The translations under genes and the position numbers were made by a program. A stretch of DNA of 64,000 nucleotides, from the NCBI RefSeq assembly GCF_014649115.1, contig NZ_BMSK01000005.1:1-64000 (forward strand), read 5' to 3'. Shown here piece by piece: positions 46,517-55,088 of this stretch (position 1 is its first letter; every line of letters starts with the position of its first letter). This DNA comes from Streptomyces eurythermus (GTDB lineage Bacteria > Actinomycetota > Actinomycetes > Streptomycetales > Streptomycetaceae). The notes beneath the pieces are model-generated. The model was not told where the DNA came from. It saw nothing but the letters and a program-made list of their open reading frames with translations, and searched no databases.

Positions 46517-46738
46517 CTGGAGCAGGACTGGGTCCGTCCCTACCGCTTCAAGGACGACGGCGCGCGGTTCCTGCTGTGCGCCGAGTGCGACTCGATGTGG
46601 TGGCCCGGCGAGACCGTGGCCATCCCCTGCGCGCGCCAACTCGACGATGTCGTCTCGGCCCGCCTCGGCGTCGCGGAGCCGTGGGCCGACCGGGTCTGGG
46701 CCGACGTCCTCGAGCCCGTGCCCGGCGCCGCGCGCTGA
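46517..46738 (+). CDS. Small CxxC protein with no standard start codon
   Basis: 73 residues if it begins at CTG 46517. The sequence EQDWVRPYRFKDDGARFLLC, then AECDSMWWPGETV and VWADVLEPVP resembles small conserved streptomycete proteins with a CxxC knuckle. No ATG, GTG or TTG precedes the conserved part in frame for a long way. Either CTG is used (GAAGG lies 9 nt upstream) or the gene has lost its 5' end. It is 34 nt after the membrane-protein stop. Confidence 0.45.
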   Translation: MEQDWVRPYRFKDDGARFLLCAECDSMWWPGETVAIPCARQLDDVVSARLGVAEPWADRVWADVLEPVPGAAR

Positions 46739-46797
46739 CGTGCGCGAGTGACGCTTATCCGGTTGCCGTCGCCGGCGCCGCCGGATAGGAAGCTCGC

Positions 46798-47340
46798 ATG
46801 CTGAAGGGCGGCAAGGTCGGGCTCAGGGCCCGGCACGAGGACGACATACCGGTGCTGCGGGCCGGGCTCCACGACGATGTGGTCACCCACTCACGGGCCG
46901 AGGGCCGGCCGTGGCGGCCGATCACGCCCGGCGCCGAGAACGCGCCGTTCACGGTGGACGACACCGACCAGCGGACCGCCCAGTTCTCCGTGGTGGAACC
47001 GGACACCGGCGCGCTGGCCGGCTCGGCGGTGCTGTGGGGCATCGACACCCACCACCGGTCCGCGCACGTAGGGCTGGGACTGCTGCCGGCCGCCCGCGGC
47101 AAGGGCTACGCCACCGACGTGGTCGCGGTGCTGTGCCACTACGGCTTCGTGGTGCGCGGCCTGCACCGGCTGCAGATCGAGACACTGGCGGACAACACCG
47201 CGATGCTGCGCGCCGCCGAGCGCAACGGCTTCGTCCGCGAGGGCGTGCTGCGCTCCTCGGCGTGGGTGATGGGCGAGTTCCTGGACGAGGTCCTGCTCGG
47301 GCTCCTCGCCCGTGACTGGACCCCGGGCGCGCGGCACTAG
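46798..47340 (+). CDS. GNAT N-acetyltransferase, RimJ/RimL type
   Basis: 180 residues. The GNAT fold signatures are VGLRARHEDDIPVLRAGLHD at the start, the acetyl-CoA motif GLGLLPAARGKGYATDVVAV, and LQIETLADNTAMLRAAERNG. It transfers an acetyl group to an N-terminal or small-molecule amine; the substrate is unknown. ATG 46798 has only a weak GGAAG upstream. It stands alone between the caspase operon and the diiron oxygenase. Confidence 0.9.
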   Translation: MLKGGKVGLRARHEDDIPVLRAGLHDDVVTHSRAEGRPWRPITPGAENAPFTVDDTDQRTAQFSVVEPDTGALAGSAVLWGIDTHHRSAHVGLGLLPAARGKGYATDVVAVLCHYGFVVRGLHRLQIETLADNTAMLRAAERNGFVREGVLRSSAWVMGEFLDEVLLGLLARDWTPGARH

Positions 47341-47538
47341 GCCCTGTCGCGGTCTCCGCCTCTGCCCTCCCTCCGGTCCCGGCAGCCTCTTCCCGTCACG
47401 CCCGGCGCACCCCCTGGAACGGCGAAAAGGCGCTGTTCCACGGGCTTCGGAGCGCGAGTTAGCGTGAAGCGCCGGCGAACCAGGCTGGTCTGACAAGCAC
47501 TCGGCGGGGCGGCCCCGCGGAGGCACTCAGGAGGCGCC

Positions 47539-48405
47539 GTGCCCGACGACCGCGACGTCCGGGAGCTGCTCGGCCGGCTGTCCGCCAAGGCGAGCAGCGA
47601 CTACTGCACCCCGTGCACCACCTTCGACTGGCCGCCCGCGCTGCCCGGGGACGAGTACTGGTTCTCGCCGGAGCTGCTGTCCGTGCACGGTACGGAGTAC
47701 GCCGACGAGCTCAGCGACGAGCAGCTGTGCGTCCTCAGCCGCTGGGAGAGCGTCAACTTCTACAGCCTCAACGTCCACGGCATCCGTGACCTGCTCATCG
47801 AGGTGATGCGACGCGTCCACACGCCCGGCTTCGAGGTGCCGTCCGAGTTCTTCCACCACTTCGTCGGCGAGGAGAACGAGCACATGTGGCTCTTCGCCGG
47901 CTTCTGCCTGAGGTACGGCGGCCGGATCTACCCGGACGAGAAGCTCCGGCCGCCCTCCGCCGGCCAGGACCCGGCGCTGGAGAACTTCCTCGTCTTCGCC
48001 CGGATCCTGCTCTTCGAGCAGATCATCGACCACTACGACGTACGGCTGGCGGCGGACACCCGGCTGCACCCGGCCATCCGGCGGCTCAACCGGATCCACC
48101 ACCAGGACGAGAGCCGGCACATCGCGTTCGGGGTACGGCTGGTCCGGCTGCTGTGGGAGCGGCTGACGGAGTCCGGGCTGGACGAGGACGGGCGCCGGGC
48201 CGCCGGCCGCTGTCTGTCGGAGTACCTCCGCACGACCATGGCGTCCTTCTACAGCCCGGCCGCCTACCGTGACGCGGGCCTGGCCGACGGGCTCCTCCTG
48301 CGCAAGCGGCTCCTGGACCACCCGGCACGGCAGGCCGCGCACGCCCGGGTGCTGCGCAAAGCGACCGGTTTCCTGCACGGGATCGGGGTGCCGGTGACCG
48401 TGTGA
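47539..48405 (+). CDS. AurF/CmlI-type diiron N-oxygenase-like protein
   Basis: 288 residues. The predicted diiron ligands are all present with AurF-like spacing: Glu70 (SRWESVNF), Glu112-x-x-His115 (EENEHMW), Glu160 (LFEQIIDH), His187, Glu191 and His194 (RIHHQDESRHIAFG). AurF and CmlI oxidise aryl amines to nitro groups; related enzymes hydroxylate carbons. GTG 47539 follows CAGGAGG. No aryl-amine pathway lies beside it, so the substrate is open. It may be an outlier of the aromatic cluster 9 kb away. Confidence 0.85.
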   Translation: MPDDRDVRELLGRLSAKASSDYCTPCTTFDWPPALPGDEYWFSPELLSVHGTEYADELSDEQLCVLSRWESVNFYSLNVHGIRDLLIEVMRRVHTPGFEVPSEFFHHFVGEENEHMWLFAGFCLRYGGRIYPDEKLRPPSAGQDPALENFLVFARILLFEQIIDHYDVRLAADTRLHPAIRRLNRIHHQDESRHIAFGVRLVRLLWERLTESGLDEDGRRAAGRCLSEYLRTTMASFYSPAAYRDAGLADGLLLRKRLLDHPARQAAHARVLRKATGFLHGIGVPVTV

Positions 48406-48453
48406 CACCCGCCCCGGTCACCGTCGACGGCGCCCCCGTGAGGGCCGGGTGGG

Positions 48454-48870
48454 TCAGCGGGAGCCGCCCGGCCCGGGGTCGTTGAACGTGATCCCGGAGA
48501 AGTCGCGCCCCTGAAGGACCGGCCCGTTCTGCGTCCCGCCGCTGATGGTGTTGCTGGTGTCGCCCTGGCCGGTCTCCAGGCTCCGCGCCTGCTCGTGCCA
48601 GCGCGTCAGGCCGTCCAGAAACCAAGGGTCCTGCTCCGCGCGGAGTCCGAGGACCTCGCTCAGCGCCCTGGCTCGTTCCACATCATGGGGAGCCTCGGCC
48701 ACGGAGGCCAGTTCGGCCTCCCCGGTCACCGGCTCCGGCGCCTCTCCCTCGGCGGGCCTTCGCCGCACCAGCCCGCTCAACGCCGCCCACAGCTGCCGCC
48801 CGGCCTCACCAGCCGCTCCGGTCGCCATCGTCACCAGGAGTTCCGCCGAGATGGAGTCCATGAGCGTCAT
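48454..48870 (-). CDS. Small protein sharing a linker motif with the NB-ARC protein
   Basis: 138 residues. The first helix (LLVTMATGAAGEAGRQLWAA) and a following helical segment lead to NTISGGTQNGPVLQGRDF then SGITFND. The same N-x-I-x-G...G-P-x-x-Q-x-R-(D)-(I/F) motif is found in the NB-ARC protein at 52522 (NAIGGNAVLHGPSVQARDI). The motif is common in streptomycete signalling proteins with NTPase or peptidase domains. ATG 48870 is used, ATG 48861 is possible. Function unknown; probably an adaptor. Confidence 0.65.
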   Translation of the reverse strand: MTLMDSISAELLVTMATGAAGEAGRQLWAALSGLVRRRPAEGEAPEPVTGEAELASVAEAPHDVERARALSEVLGLRAEQDPWFLDGLTRWHEQARSLETGQGDTSNTISGGTQNGPVLQGRDFSGITFNDPGPGGSR

Positions 48871-49250
48871 GCTCTCAGAACGCGCGTCCCGTGGGGAGAA
48901 GGCGACCGGCCCCTTCCCGGGGCGGGAGAGGCCGGTTTGCGCGACTATGGCGCGGTCACGGGAATTGCCTTTGTCATATGCCCGCGCTCGGGAGGGCAGA
49001 CACCGTTCGCCGTCACATAGGCAATGCAAGTCAGGGCGACGACGGCGAATATAACTCTCACTATCGAATGTACCTCGCGCTTCGTGACAGATGCAGACAT
49101 GGGAGGAACGCAGGCCGAGCACAGCTCCGCCATGGAATGGGGGCGTCAGCGCTCCAGGCATGTCAGATCTTAGCCGGTCGTGCGACGACCTCCGCACGTC
49201 AAAGCGATCGGGCGATAACGCATCGATATCGAGAGCCGACGCGGTCGCTC
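48871..49250. other. Intergenic region with a possible small peptide gene
   Basis: 380 bases between the small adaptor-like gene and the end of the SARP gene. It is more AT-rich than neighbours around 49045-49080. The only candidate gene is the 38-codon frame at 48945-49061. Confidence 0.4.
48945..49061 (-). CDS. Possible short exported peptide
   Basis: 38 codons from GTG 49061: MRVIFAVVALTCIAYVTANG, then CPPERGHMTKAIPVTAP. The start is a plausible signal or membrane segment, leaving a short tail with one Cys. The ribosome site (GAGG) is 14 nt away and weak. I give it low confidence and no function. Confidence 0.25.
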   Translation of the reverse strand: MRVIFAVVALTCIAYVTANGVCPPERGHMTKAIPVTAP

Positions 49251-52200
49251 TTACCGCGCAGACTCATTCAGCGCGCTGCACAACTCCGCCAAGGCGCGGG
49301 CGGCGCGCTCCTCCTCGACCCGGGCCCCGAGCCGGCGACTGGTTTCGAGGCTCTCCGTCAGGTGGGCCACGGCCTGAGCCGTGCGCCCCGTGTCACGCTC
49401 CGCCAGCGCGAGGTCGTAGAGCACATCGGCCTCCTCACCTGCCGCCTGGATCCGGCGGATCACCGCGAGAGCGGCGATGTGCAGGGGAAGAGCCTGCTCA
49501 GCGCGACCGGCCGTGCGGTGGGCCCGGCCGGTCCCGTTGAGGGTGAGGGCCTCGCCGCGCCGGTCCCCCACGGCTCGCATCATCCGCAGGACCCTGTCGT
49601 ACAGGGCGAGGGCCTCCTCGGTCTCCCCCAGCGCGTCCAGGACGCTCGCCAAATTCATCTGCAGAGCTGCCCGGTCCCTTTTGTTTCCCATTCCCTCCGC
49701 CACACCGATCGCCTCGCGATAAGCATCCTCGGCGGCCTTCAGGTCCCCCGTCCGCTGGCACAGTTTTGCGATGTTGTTCAGCGTGCTGTAACGGCCTCGC
49801 CCGTCCCCGATTTCCGTGAAATCGGCCAGCGCCGAGGTGAAGCATTGCAATGCCTCGCGGTTTTCCGCCAGGTGGAGGTGGGTAATTCCCAGCAAGTTCC
49901 TGCTGCGCGCGATCTTCCGCTTGTTGTCCGTTCGCAGCAGGAAATGCAGGGACTTTTTTTGCAGCGCCTGCGCCTCGGCGTACTGACCCGTCTGCCACAG
50001 CGGGATCGACAATTGGTGAACGCACTCGCTCTGCAGCTCCCATTCCCCGAGGGCACGCGCGACCTCCAACGCCTCGTTCGCGGCCGACATGGCCTCCGCG
50101 TAGCGGGAGCTGTGGGTGTAGACGGCGCCGAGGTCGAGCAGGGCGCGGGCCCGGGCCGCGCTGTCACCTGCGGCTTCCCAGTGGGCGACGGCTCGGCGCA
50201 GCAGCGGCTCGGCCGCGAGGACGTGCCCCTCCATATCCAGGAAACCGGCCAACACATGCACGGCAATGGCCAGTTGGCGCTCCGTGCCGTGATGGGCGAG
50301 CCAGTCCAGGATGTCCAGAAGATTGGCGCCCTCGGCGATCAGCCAATGCTCGGCCGCCTGCGCGTCGGCGAGTTCCGGACATGACACAACAGGGGGTTCT
50401 GTAAAGTCGGCGATCCGCAACCGAAACGGATAAGCCAGCCGGTCAGCCCGGTCCGCGGTGGTCACGTAGTGATCGACCAGGGCACGCACCGCCCGCCGGC
50501 AGTCGTCCTCGGACTCCACGCCACCGGCTTCCATCAACGAGCGGGCGTAGTCACGCAAAAGATCGTGGATCGTGAACCGGTACGGAGACTTTTCGGAGAC
50601 CAGGTGATGGGCCAGGAGTTCTTCCAGCACACGCCCGGCCACCGGGACGGACAACCCGGTCAGCGCCGCCACCGCGTGCGGCGTGAATTCCGTGCCGACA
50701 TGCAGCCCGATGCGCCGGAAGACCAGTTGCTGCTCCGCGCTCAGCGCACGGTAGGACAGGTCGAAGACGGGTACCAACGCCCGCTCACCGTCGTGCAGTT
50801 GGGCTAGGTGGGCGCCACCGGTGCGCAGTTGCCGCAGCAGGTCGGCGGTGCCCCACGAGGGCCGGGCGAGCAGGCGGCTCGCGGCGATCTCGATGGCCAG
50901 GGGGAGGTGGCCGCACATCCGGACGATCTCGGCGATGTCCGCCTCGTCGGTGCCGGGCCGCACCCCCAGCCGCCTGGCGAACAGCGCGACCGCGTCCTCG
51001 CGCGGCAGCACGTCGAGGGAGACCGGCCGTACCCCGGGAAGCCCGGGAAGCCGGCGGCGGCTGGTCACGATGACGGCCGCCGGGGAGGCTCCCGGGAGCA
51101 GCGGGCGGACCTGCTCGGATCCGGCGGCGTCGTCGAGGATCACCAGCATGCGGCGGTCCCGGGCCGTCGCTCGCCACAGGGCGACCAACTCGTCCGTGTC
51201 GTGGGGGAGTTCCTTGGCGTCCAGGCCGATGAGCCGCAGCAGTTCGGTGAGGGCCCGGGCCGGTGTGGTGACCGTGCGGTCGGGGTGGGTGCCGCCCAGG
51301 TGGAGGAAGATCCGCCCGTCGGGGAAGCGGTCCCGTAATCGGTGCCCCAGATGGACGGCCAGTGCCGTCTTGCCGACGCCGCCCAGCCCGTCGATCGCCT
51401 CCACCGTGACGACCACGCCCGGGCTGCCCTGGCCCTCGCAGAGCGCGGAGGTGAGCCGGCGCAGCTCCTCGCGCCGGCCGACCCACGGCACGTCCCTCGG
51501 GAGGTTGTCCGGGACCCGGTGGGCCGGTCGCGCGGGCTTCCTCTCGTCGGCACCGGTGCGCCTGAGCAGGGCCGCCGCCGGGGTGCCGGACAGGATGCCC
51601 TGGTGGACGCGGTGCAGGCCGCGCCCGGCGTCGAGGCCGATGTCGCGCACGACGCGCTGCCGGGTCCGCTGGAGCAGCCTGGTGGCCTCGGCCGTGCGGT
51701 CGCAGCCGTACAGGGCGATGGCCAGCCGCTCGGCCAGTGCCTCGTCCACCGGATGCTCGTCCGCCAGGGGCAGCAGCACGGGCACGGCGTCGGCGAACCT
51801 GCCCTCGCCGAGCAGGATCTCGGTACGGGTCATCGCGGCCGCGAGGCTGGTCTCGCCGACGGCGGTCCGCAGGTGCTCCGCCCAGGAACCGGCGATCCCG
51901 GCCAGCGGTTCGCCGCGCCACAGCCCGTCCGCCCGGTCCAGCAGGCGCAGGGCGGCCTCCTGGTCGTCGCTCTCCTTGAGGGCACGTGCCTGGTGGACAC
52001 AGCTCTGGTAGCAGCGCAGGTCCACCCGGTCCGGGTCGACCTGGAGCACGTAGGAGTTGGTGCGGCTGGTGATCGGGGGCGCGTCGCCGCCGGCGATCCG
52101 CAGGGAGGCGCGGATCCGGGAGACGTGCGCGTGCAGCGCTTCCCGGGCCTTGCCGGGCGGATGGTCGTCCCAGACCCGGTGGATCAGGGTGTCCACGCTC

Positions 52201-52325
52201 ACGGTGCGGCCCGCGTCCCACGCCAGGGCGGCCAGGGTGAGCCGGGTCTTCGTCGAGCGGAGATCACCGCGCCGGCCGGCCGCTCGTACCTCGACCGCTC
52301 CTGAGAGCCGAATCTCGAACTCCAC
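49251..52325 (-). CDS. SARP-NB-ARC-TPR regulator (AfsR-like)
   Basis: 1024 residues. Residues 1-100 form the OmpR-like SARP DNA-binding domain (SVDTLIHRVWDDHPPGKARE, HAHVSRIRASL). The bacterial transcriptional activation (BTAD) domain follows (about 105-250). Residues about 280-560 are an NB-ARC NTPase with P-loop DGLGGVGKTALAVHLG (near 310-325), Walker B MLVILDDAAG and GLPGVRPV. From about 650 there are TPR repeats (for example ALLDLGAVYTHSSRYAEAMS, LNNIAKLCQRTGDLKAAEDA). GTG 52325 follows GGAGG by 7 nt. Such proteins activate antibiotic clusters. It lies divergent from another NB-ARC gene and between the caspase locus and the injection-system genes. Confidence 0.92.
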   Translation of the reverse strand: MEFEIRLSGAVEVRAAGRRGDLRSTKTRLTLAALAWDAGRTVSVDTLIHRVWDDHPPGKAREALHAHVSRIRASLRIAGGDAPPITSRTNSYVLQVDPDRVDLRCYQSCVHQARALKESDDQEAALRLLDRADGLWRGEPLAGIAGSWAEHLRTAVGETSLAAAMTRTEILLGEGRFADAVPVLLPLADEHPVDEALAERLAIALYGCDRTAEATRLLQRTRQRVVRDIGLDAGRGLHRVHQGILSGTPAAALLRRTGADERKPARPAHRVPDNLPRDVPWVGRREELRRLTSALCEGQGSPGVVVTVEAIDGLGGVGKTALAVHLGHRLRDRFPDGRIFLHLGGTHPDRTVTTPARALTELLRLIGLDAKELPHDTDELVALWRATARDRRMLVILDDAAGSEQVRPLLPGASPAAVIVTSRRRLPGLPGVRPVSLDVLPREDAVALFARRLGVRPGTDEADIAEIVRMCGHLPLAIEIAASRLLARPSWGTADLLRQLRTGGAHLAQLHDGERALVPVFDLSYRALSAEQQLVFRRIGLHVGTEFTPHAVAALTGLSVPVAGRVLEELLAHHLVSEKSPYRFTIHDLLRDYARSLMEAGGVESEDDCRRAVRALVDHYVTTADRADRLAYPFRLRIADFTEPPVVSCPELADAQAAEHWLIAEGANLLDILDWLAHHGTERQLAIAVHVLAGFLDMEGHVLAAEPLLRRAVAHWEAAGDSAARARALLDLGAVYTHSSRYAEAMSAANEALEVARALGEWELQSECVHQLSIPLWQTGQYAEAQALQKKSLHFLLRTDNKRKIARSRNLLGITHLHLAENREALQCFTSALADFTEIGDGRGRYSTLNNIAKLCQRTGDLKAAEDAYREAIGVAEGMGNKRDRAALQMNLASVLDALGETEEALALYDRVLRMMRAVGDRRGEALTLNGTGRAHRTAGRAEQALPLHIAALAVIRRIQAAGEEADVLYDLALAERDTGRTAQAVAHLTESLETSRRLGARVEEERAARALAELCSALNESAR

Positions 52326-52521
52326 CAGCGTCCTCCCGCCGGTAGGGCCTGCTCCGGGTCTTCGAGAGTGGCATGGAGGCGCTCCCACAGGCCATAACCG
52401 GAGCCGAGGAGGCCAAAATTGACCGATAAATAATCTCTTCCGCTCCCACCCTTCCCGCGGTTTCGTTCCCTTCCCTCCCGGAGCGGGGAGTGATTCCTCC
52501 AGGAGTCGAAAGGAGTCACTC

Positions 52522-54999
52522 GTGGGAGCTTCTCCTTCGGACACGCAGCAGGCGCTGCTGGCGGCCCTGGCCGCCATCGGTGCCGACCCGGAAAGCCCCG
52601 CCTGGCGCGAGCTGGCCCGGGTCGTGGACAGCGCGGCGCGCGCGGACGCGACGCCGGCCCGGCTCTGGCCCCCGGACACCGCGGGCCCGTACCGGCCGGA
52701 GGCACCGCCCTGGCAGGAGTTCGCGCGGGAGCTGGCCGCCGTCGCCCTGCGGGACCCGGCGACGCGGAGCGCGCTCACCGACTGGTTACGGCGGCACACT
52801 CCGTCCCCACCGCCGTACCCACCGCCGCCCCCGCCTCCGGCACCCGGTCCGGCGCCGGGCGCGACCGCCAACGCCATCGGCGGGAACGCGGTGCTCCACG
52901 GCCCCAGCGTGCAGGCCCGTGACATCCACGGAGGCATCCACTTCCACCCGCCCGCCGAAGCGCCCCGCCCCCGGCCCCCGGTTCCCCGCCAGCTTCCGCC
53001 GGTGACGGCGCGGTTCGTGGACCGGGAGGCGGACCGCAGGGCCCTGGACGCGCTGCGCGCCCAGCACCCCGCGCACGCGGCCCAGGTGGTGGTGGTCAGC
53101 GGGCTCGCGGGCGTCGGGAAGACCACGTTCGCCTGCCACTGGCTGCACGAGCACGCCGACAGCTTCCCCGACGGCCAGCTGTACGCCGACCTGGCCGGAG
53201 GGGCCGTCGACGGGGAGAGCGGGCCGGCCTCGCCCACCACCGTCCTGGAGGCCTTCCTGATCGCGCTCGGCGTGACCGCGCCACCGGCCGGCACCGCGCA
53301 GCGCAGCGCGCTGTGGCGTTCGCTGACCTCGGGGCTGCGGCTGGCCGTGCTGCTGGACAACGCCTTCACCGCCGCGCAGGTACGTCCGCTGCTGTCCGGT
53401 TCGCCGACCGGGATCACCTTGGTCACCAGCAGGAACAACCTGACCGGACTGCGGGTCGACGGGGCGTCCGTGCACCGGCTGGAGGGGCTGCCGGCCGAGT
53501 CGGCCGTACAACTGCTGGCCGTCGGCGGCGGGGCGCGGGTGGCCCGGGAGCCGGCCGCCGCGCAGGAGGTGGTCCGGCTGTGCGGCGGCCTGCCGCTGAC
53601 CGTCGGGCTCGCCTCCGCGCAGCTCGCGATCCGCCCGCACCATTCCGTGTCCGCCCTGGCCGACCGCCTGTCCCGGGGGCAGGGGGCGGTCGATCTGCTG
53701 CGTATCGACGGGGAGGCCGTGATGCGTACCGCGCTGGACATGGCGTACGACGTGCTGCCGGAGGCGAGCGCCAGGCTGTACCGCCGGATGGGAGTGCTGC
53801 CCACGGACCGCCACGACCTGTGGATGCTGACCGCCGTCGCGGCCGACGACACGCCACCGCCGGAGGCGGAACACGACACCGACATTGCCGTCCACGCCCT
53901 CGTGGAGGCGAACCTGGTGGAGGAGACGGGACCGGGCGTCTACCGGTTCCACGACCTCGTCCAGCCGCACGCCCGCCGGCTGGGCGAGGAGCGCGAGGAC
54001 CCCGCCCGGCGCACGGACGTAGTGCGCCGGTTCGTCGGCTGGTGCCTGTCCACCGCGGCGTCGGCGGAGCTCATCCTCACCCCGAGCCACCGGCTGCCCG
54101 GCCACGACCTGCCGCCCGGCGCGACGGTCGCGCCCACCCCGCTCGACGGCCCCGACGAGGCGCTGGCCTGGCTGGACACCCACCGCAACGGGCTGATGGG
54201 CGCCGTGCGGCACTGCGCGCGGGCCGGCTGGCACTCCTCCTGCTGGCGGCTGACGGACCTCATCTGGCCCCTCTTCGTACGGCTCCGCCCCACGGAGATG
54301 TGGATCGAGGCACACCGCCTCGGTCTCCGGGCGGCCCGCGAGAGCGGTTCCCGGGCCGGGGAGGGCCGCATGCTGACCTCCGGCGCGATCGGCCTGCGCA
54401 ACGCCGGACAGTACGCGGAGGCGGCCGACTGGTACCGGCAGGCACTGGAGATGGCCACCGCGGACGGGGATGTACGGCAGCAGGCCCAGGCCCTCAGCGG
54501 ACTCGGGCACATCGCCCTGCTGACCGACGGGCCCGAGGAGGCACGCGGCCACTTCGAGCGGGCCCTGCGGCTCAGGGAGTCGATCGGCTACCGGCGCGGT
54601 GCGGCGCTCACCCGGCGGCGCCTCGGCGAGACCGAGCTGGCCGCCGGCGACCCGGCCACGGCCGCCGCCCACCTGAGACGGGCGCGAGCGGACCTGGACG
54701 ACCTGGGGGAAACCTACGAGGCCACCCGGGTGCTGGCCCTCCTCGGGCACGTCCTGGTCCGGGCCGGCGACTCCGAGGAGGGCACCCGGCTGTTACGGGA
54801 GGCGCTGCCCCGCTTCCGCGCGGGCAGCGCACGCTCGGAGCACTGGGAGGCGCGCTGCCTGGAGTGGCTGGGGCTGGCCGCCGAGTCGCGGGGCGACCCG
54901 GCGGAAGCGGCCGGCCATTACGCGGCGGCCCTGGGCCTCCTGCGCCGGCTGAGCCCGGACGACGCCGACCGGCTCGACGACCGGCTGCGGCAGCTGTGA
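52522..54999 (+). CDS. NB-ARC-TPR signalling protein without a DNA-binding domain
   Basis: 825 residues. A helical N-terminus (about 1-90) and a Pro-rich segment with the motif NAIGGNAVLHGPSVQARDI (about 115-135) precede an NB-ARC NTPase with P-loop GLAGVGKTTF near 191-200, LAVLLDNAF (Walker B) and TLVTSRNNL. TPR repeats (ALSGLGHIALLTDGPEEARG, ALTRRRLGETELAAGDPATA) fill the C-terminus. STAND NTPases of this kind are sensors and switches. GTG 52522 follows AAAGGAG by 6 nt. There is no SARP domain, unlike its divergent neighbour; the two may act together. Confidence 0.9.
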   Translation: MGASPSDTQQALLAALAAIGADPESPAWRELARVVDSAARADATPARLWPPDTAGPYRPEAPPWQEFARELAAVALRDPATRSALTDWLRRHTPSPPPYPPPPPPPAPGPAPGATANAIGGNAVLHGPSVQARDIHGGIHFHPPAEAPRPRPPVPRQLPPVTARFVDREADRRALDALRAQHPAHAAQVVVVSGLAGVGKTTFACHWLHEHADSFPDGQLYADLAGGAVDGESGPASPTTVLEAFLIALGVTAPPAGTAQRSALWRSLTSGLRLAVLLDNAFTAAQVRPLLSGSPTGITLVTSRNNLTGLRVDGASVHRLEGLPAESAVQLLAVGGGARVAREPAAAQEVVRLCGGLPLTVGLASAQLAIRPHHSVSALADRLSRGQGAVDLLRIDGEAVMRTALDMAYDVLPEASARLYRRMGVLPTDRHDLWMLTAVAADDTPPPEAEHDTDIAVHALVEANLVEETGPGVYRFHDLVQPHARRLGEEREDPARRTDVVRRFVGWCLSTAASAELILTPSHRLPGHDLPPGATVAPTPLDGPDEALAWLDTHRNGLMGAVRHCARAGWHSSCWRLTDLIWPLFVRLRPTEMWIEAHRLGLRAARESGSRAGEGRMLTSGAIGLRNAGQYAEAADWYRQALEMATADGDVRQQAQALSGLGHIALLTDGPEEARGHFERALRLRESIGYRRGAALTRRRLGETELAAGDPATAAAHLRRARADLDDLGETYEATRVLALLGHVLVRAGDSEEGTRLLREALPRFRAGSARSEHWEARCLEWLGLAAESRGDPAEAAGHYAAALGLLRRLSPDDADRLDDRLRQL

Positions 55000-55057
55000 A
55001 CCCTGCCGCAGCCGACCGCCTGGACGGCCGGCTGCGGCAGCTGCGATCCCCGCCGCG
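54964..55057. repeat. 47-bp tandem duplication at the end of the NB-ARC gene
   Basis: 54964-55010 is repeated at 55011-55057 with changes. The duplicated unit carries the last codons (DRLDDRLRQL) and the original stop region. The second copy follows the stop and no longer contains it. Confidence 0.6.
55003..55040 (+). terminator. Hairpin formed by the duplicated gene end
   Basis: CTGCCGCAGCCG (55003-55014) pairs perfectly with CGGCTGCGGCAG (55029-55040) around a 14-nt loop, just after the stop at 54999 and before a convergent gene. Confidence 0.5.
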
Positions 55058-55088
55058 GCCGGTCCGTCCGGCGCCGGCCGGCCCCGCG

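Noticed and set aside
49098..49133. Longer start for the small peptide gene near 49 kb
   Set aside because: The bases before ATG 49100 read as the complement of a ribosome site, so initiation there is unlikely.
52326..53885. Extension of the SARP frame beyond its GTG start
   Set aside because: It runs antisense through the NB-ARC gene; GTG 52325 has GGAGG at 7 nt and begins the SARP domain.
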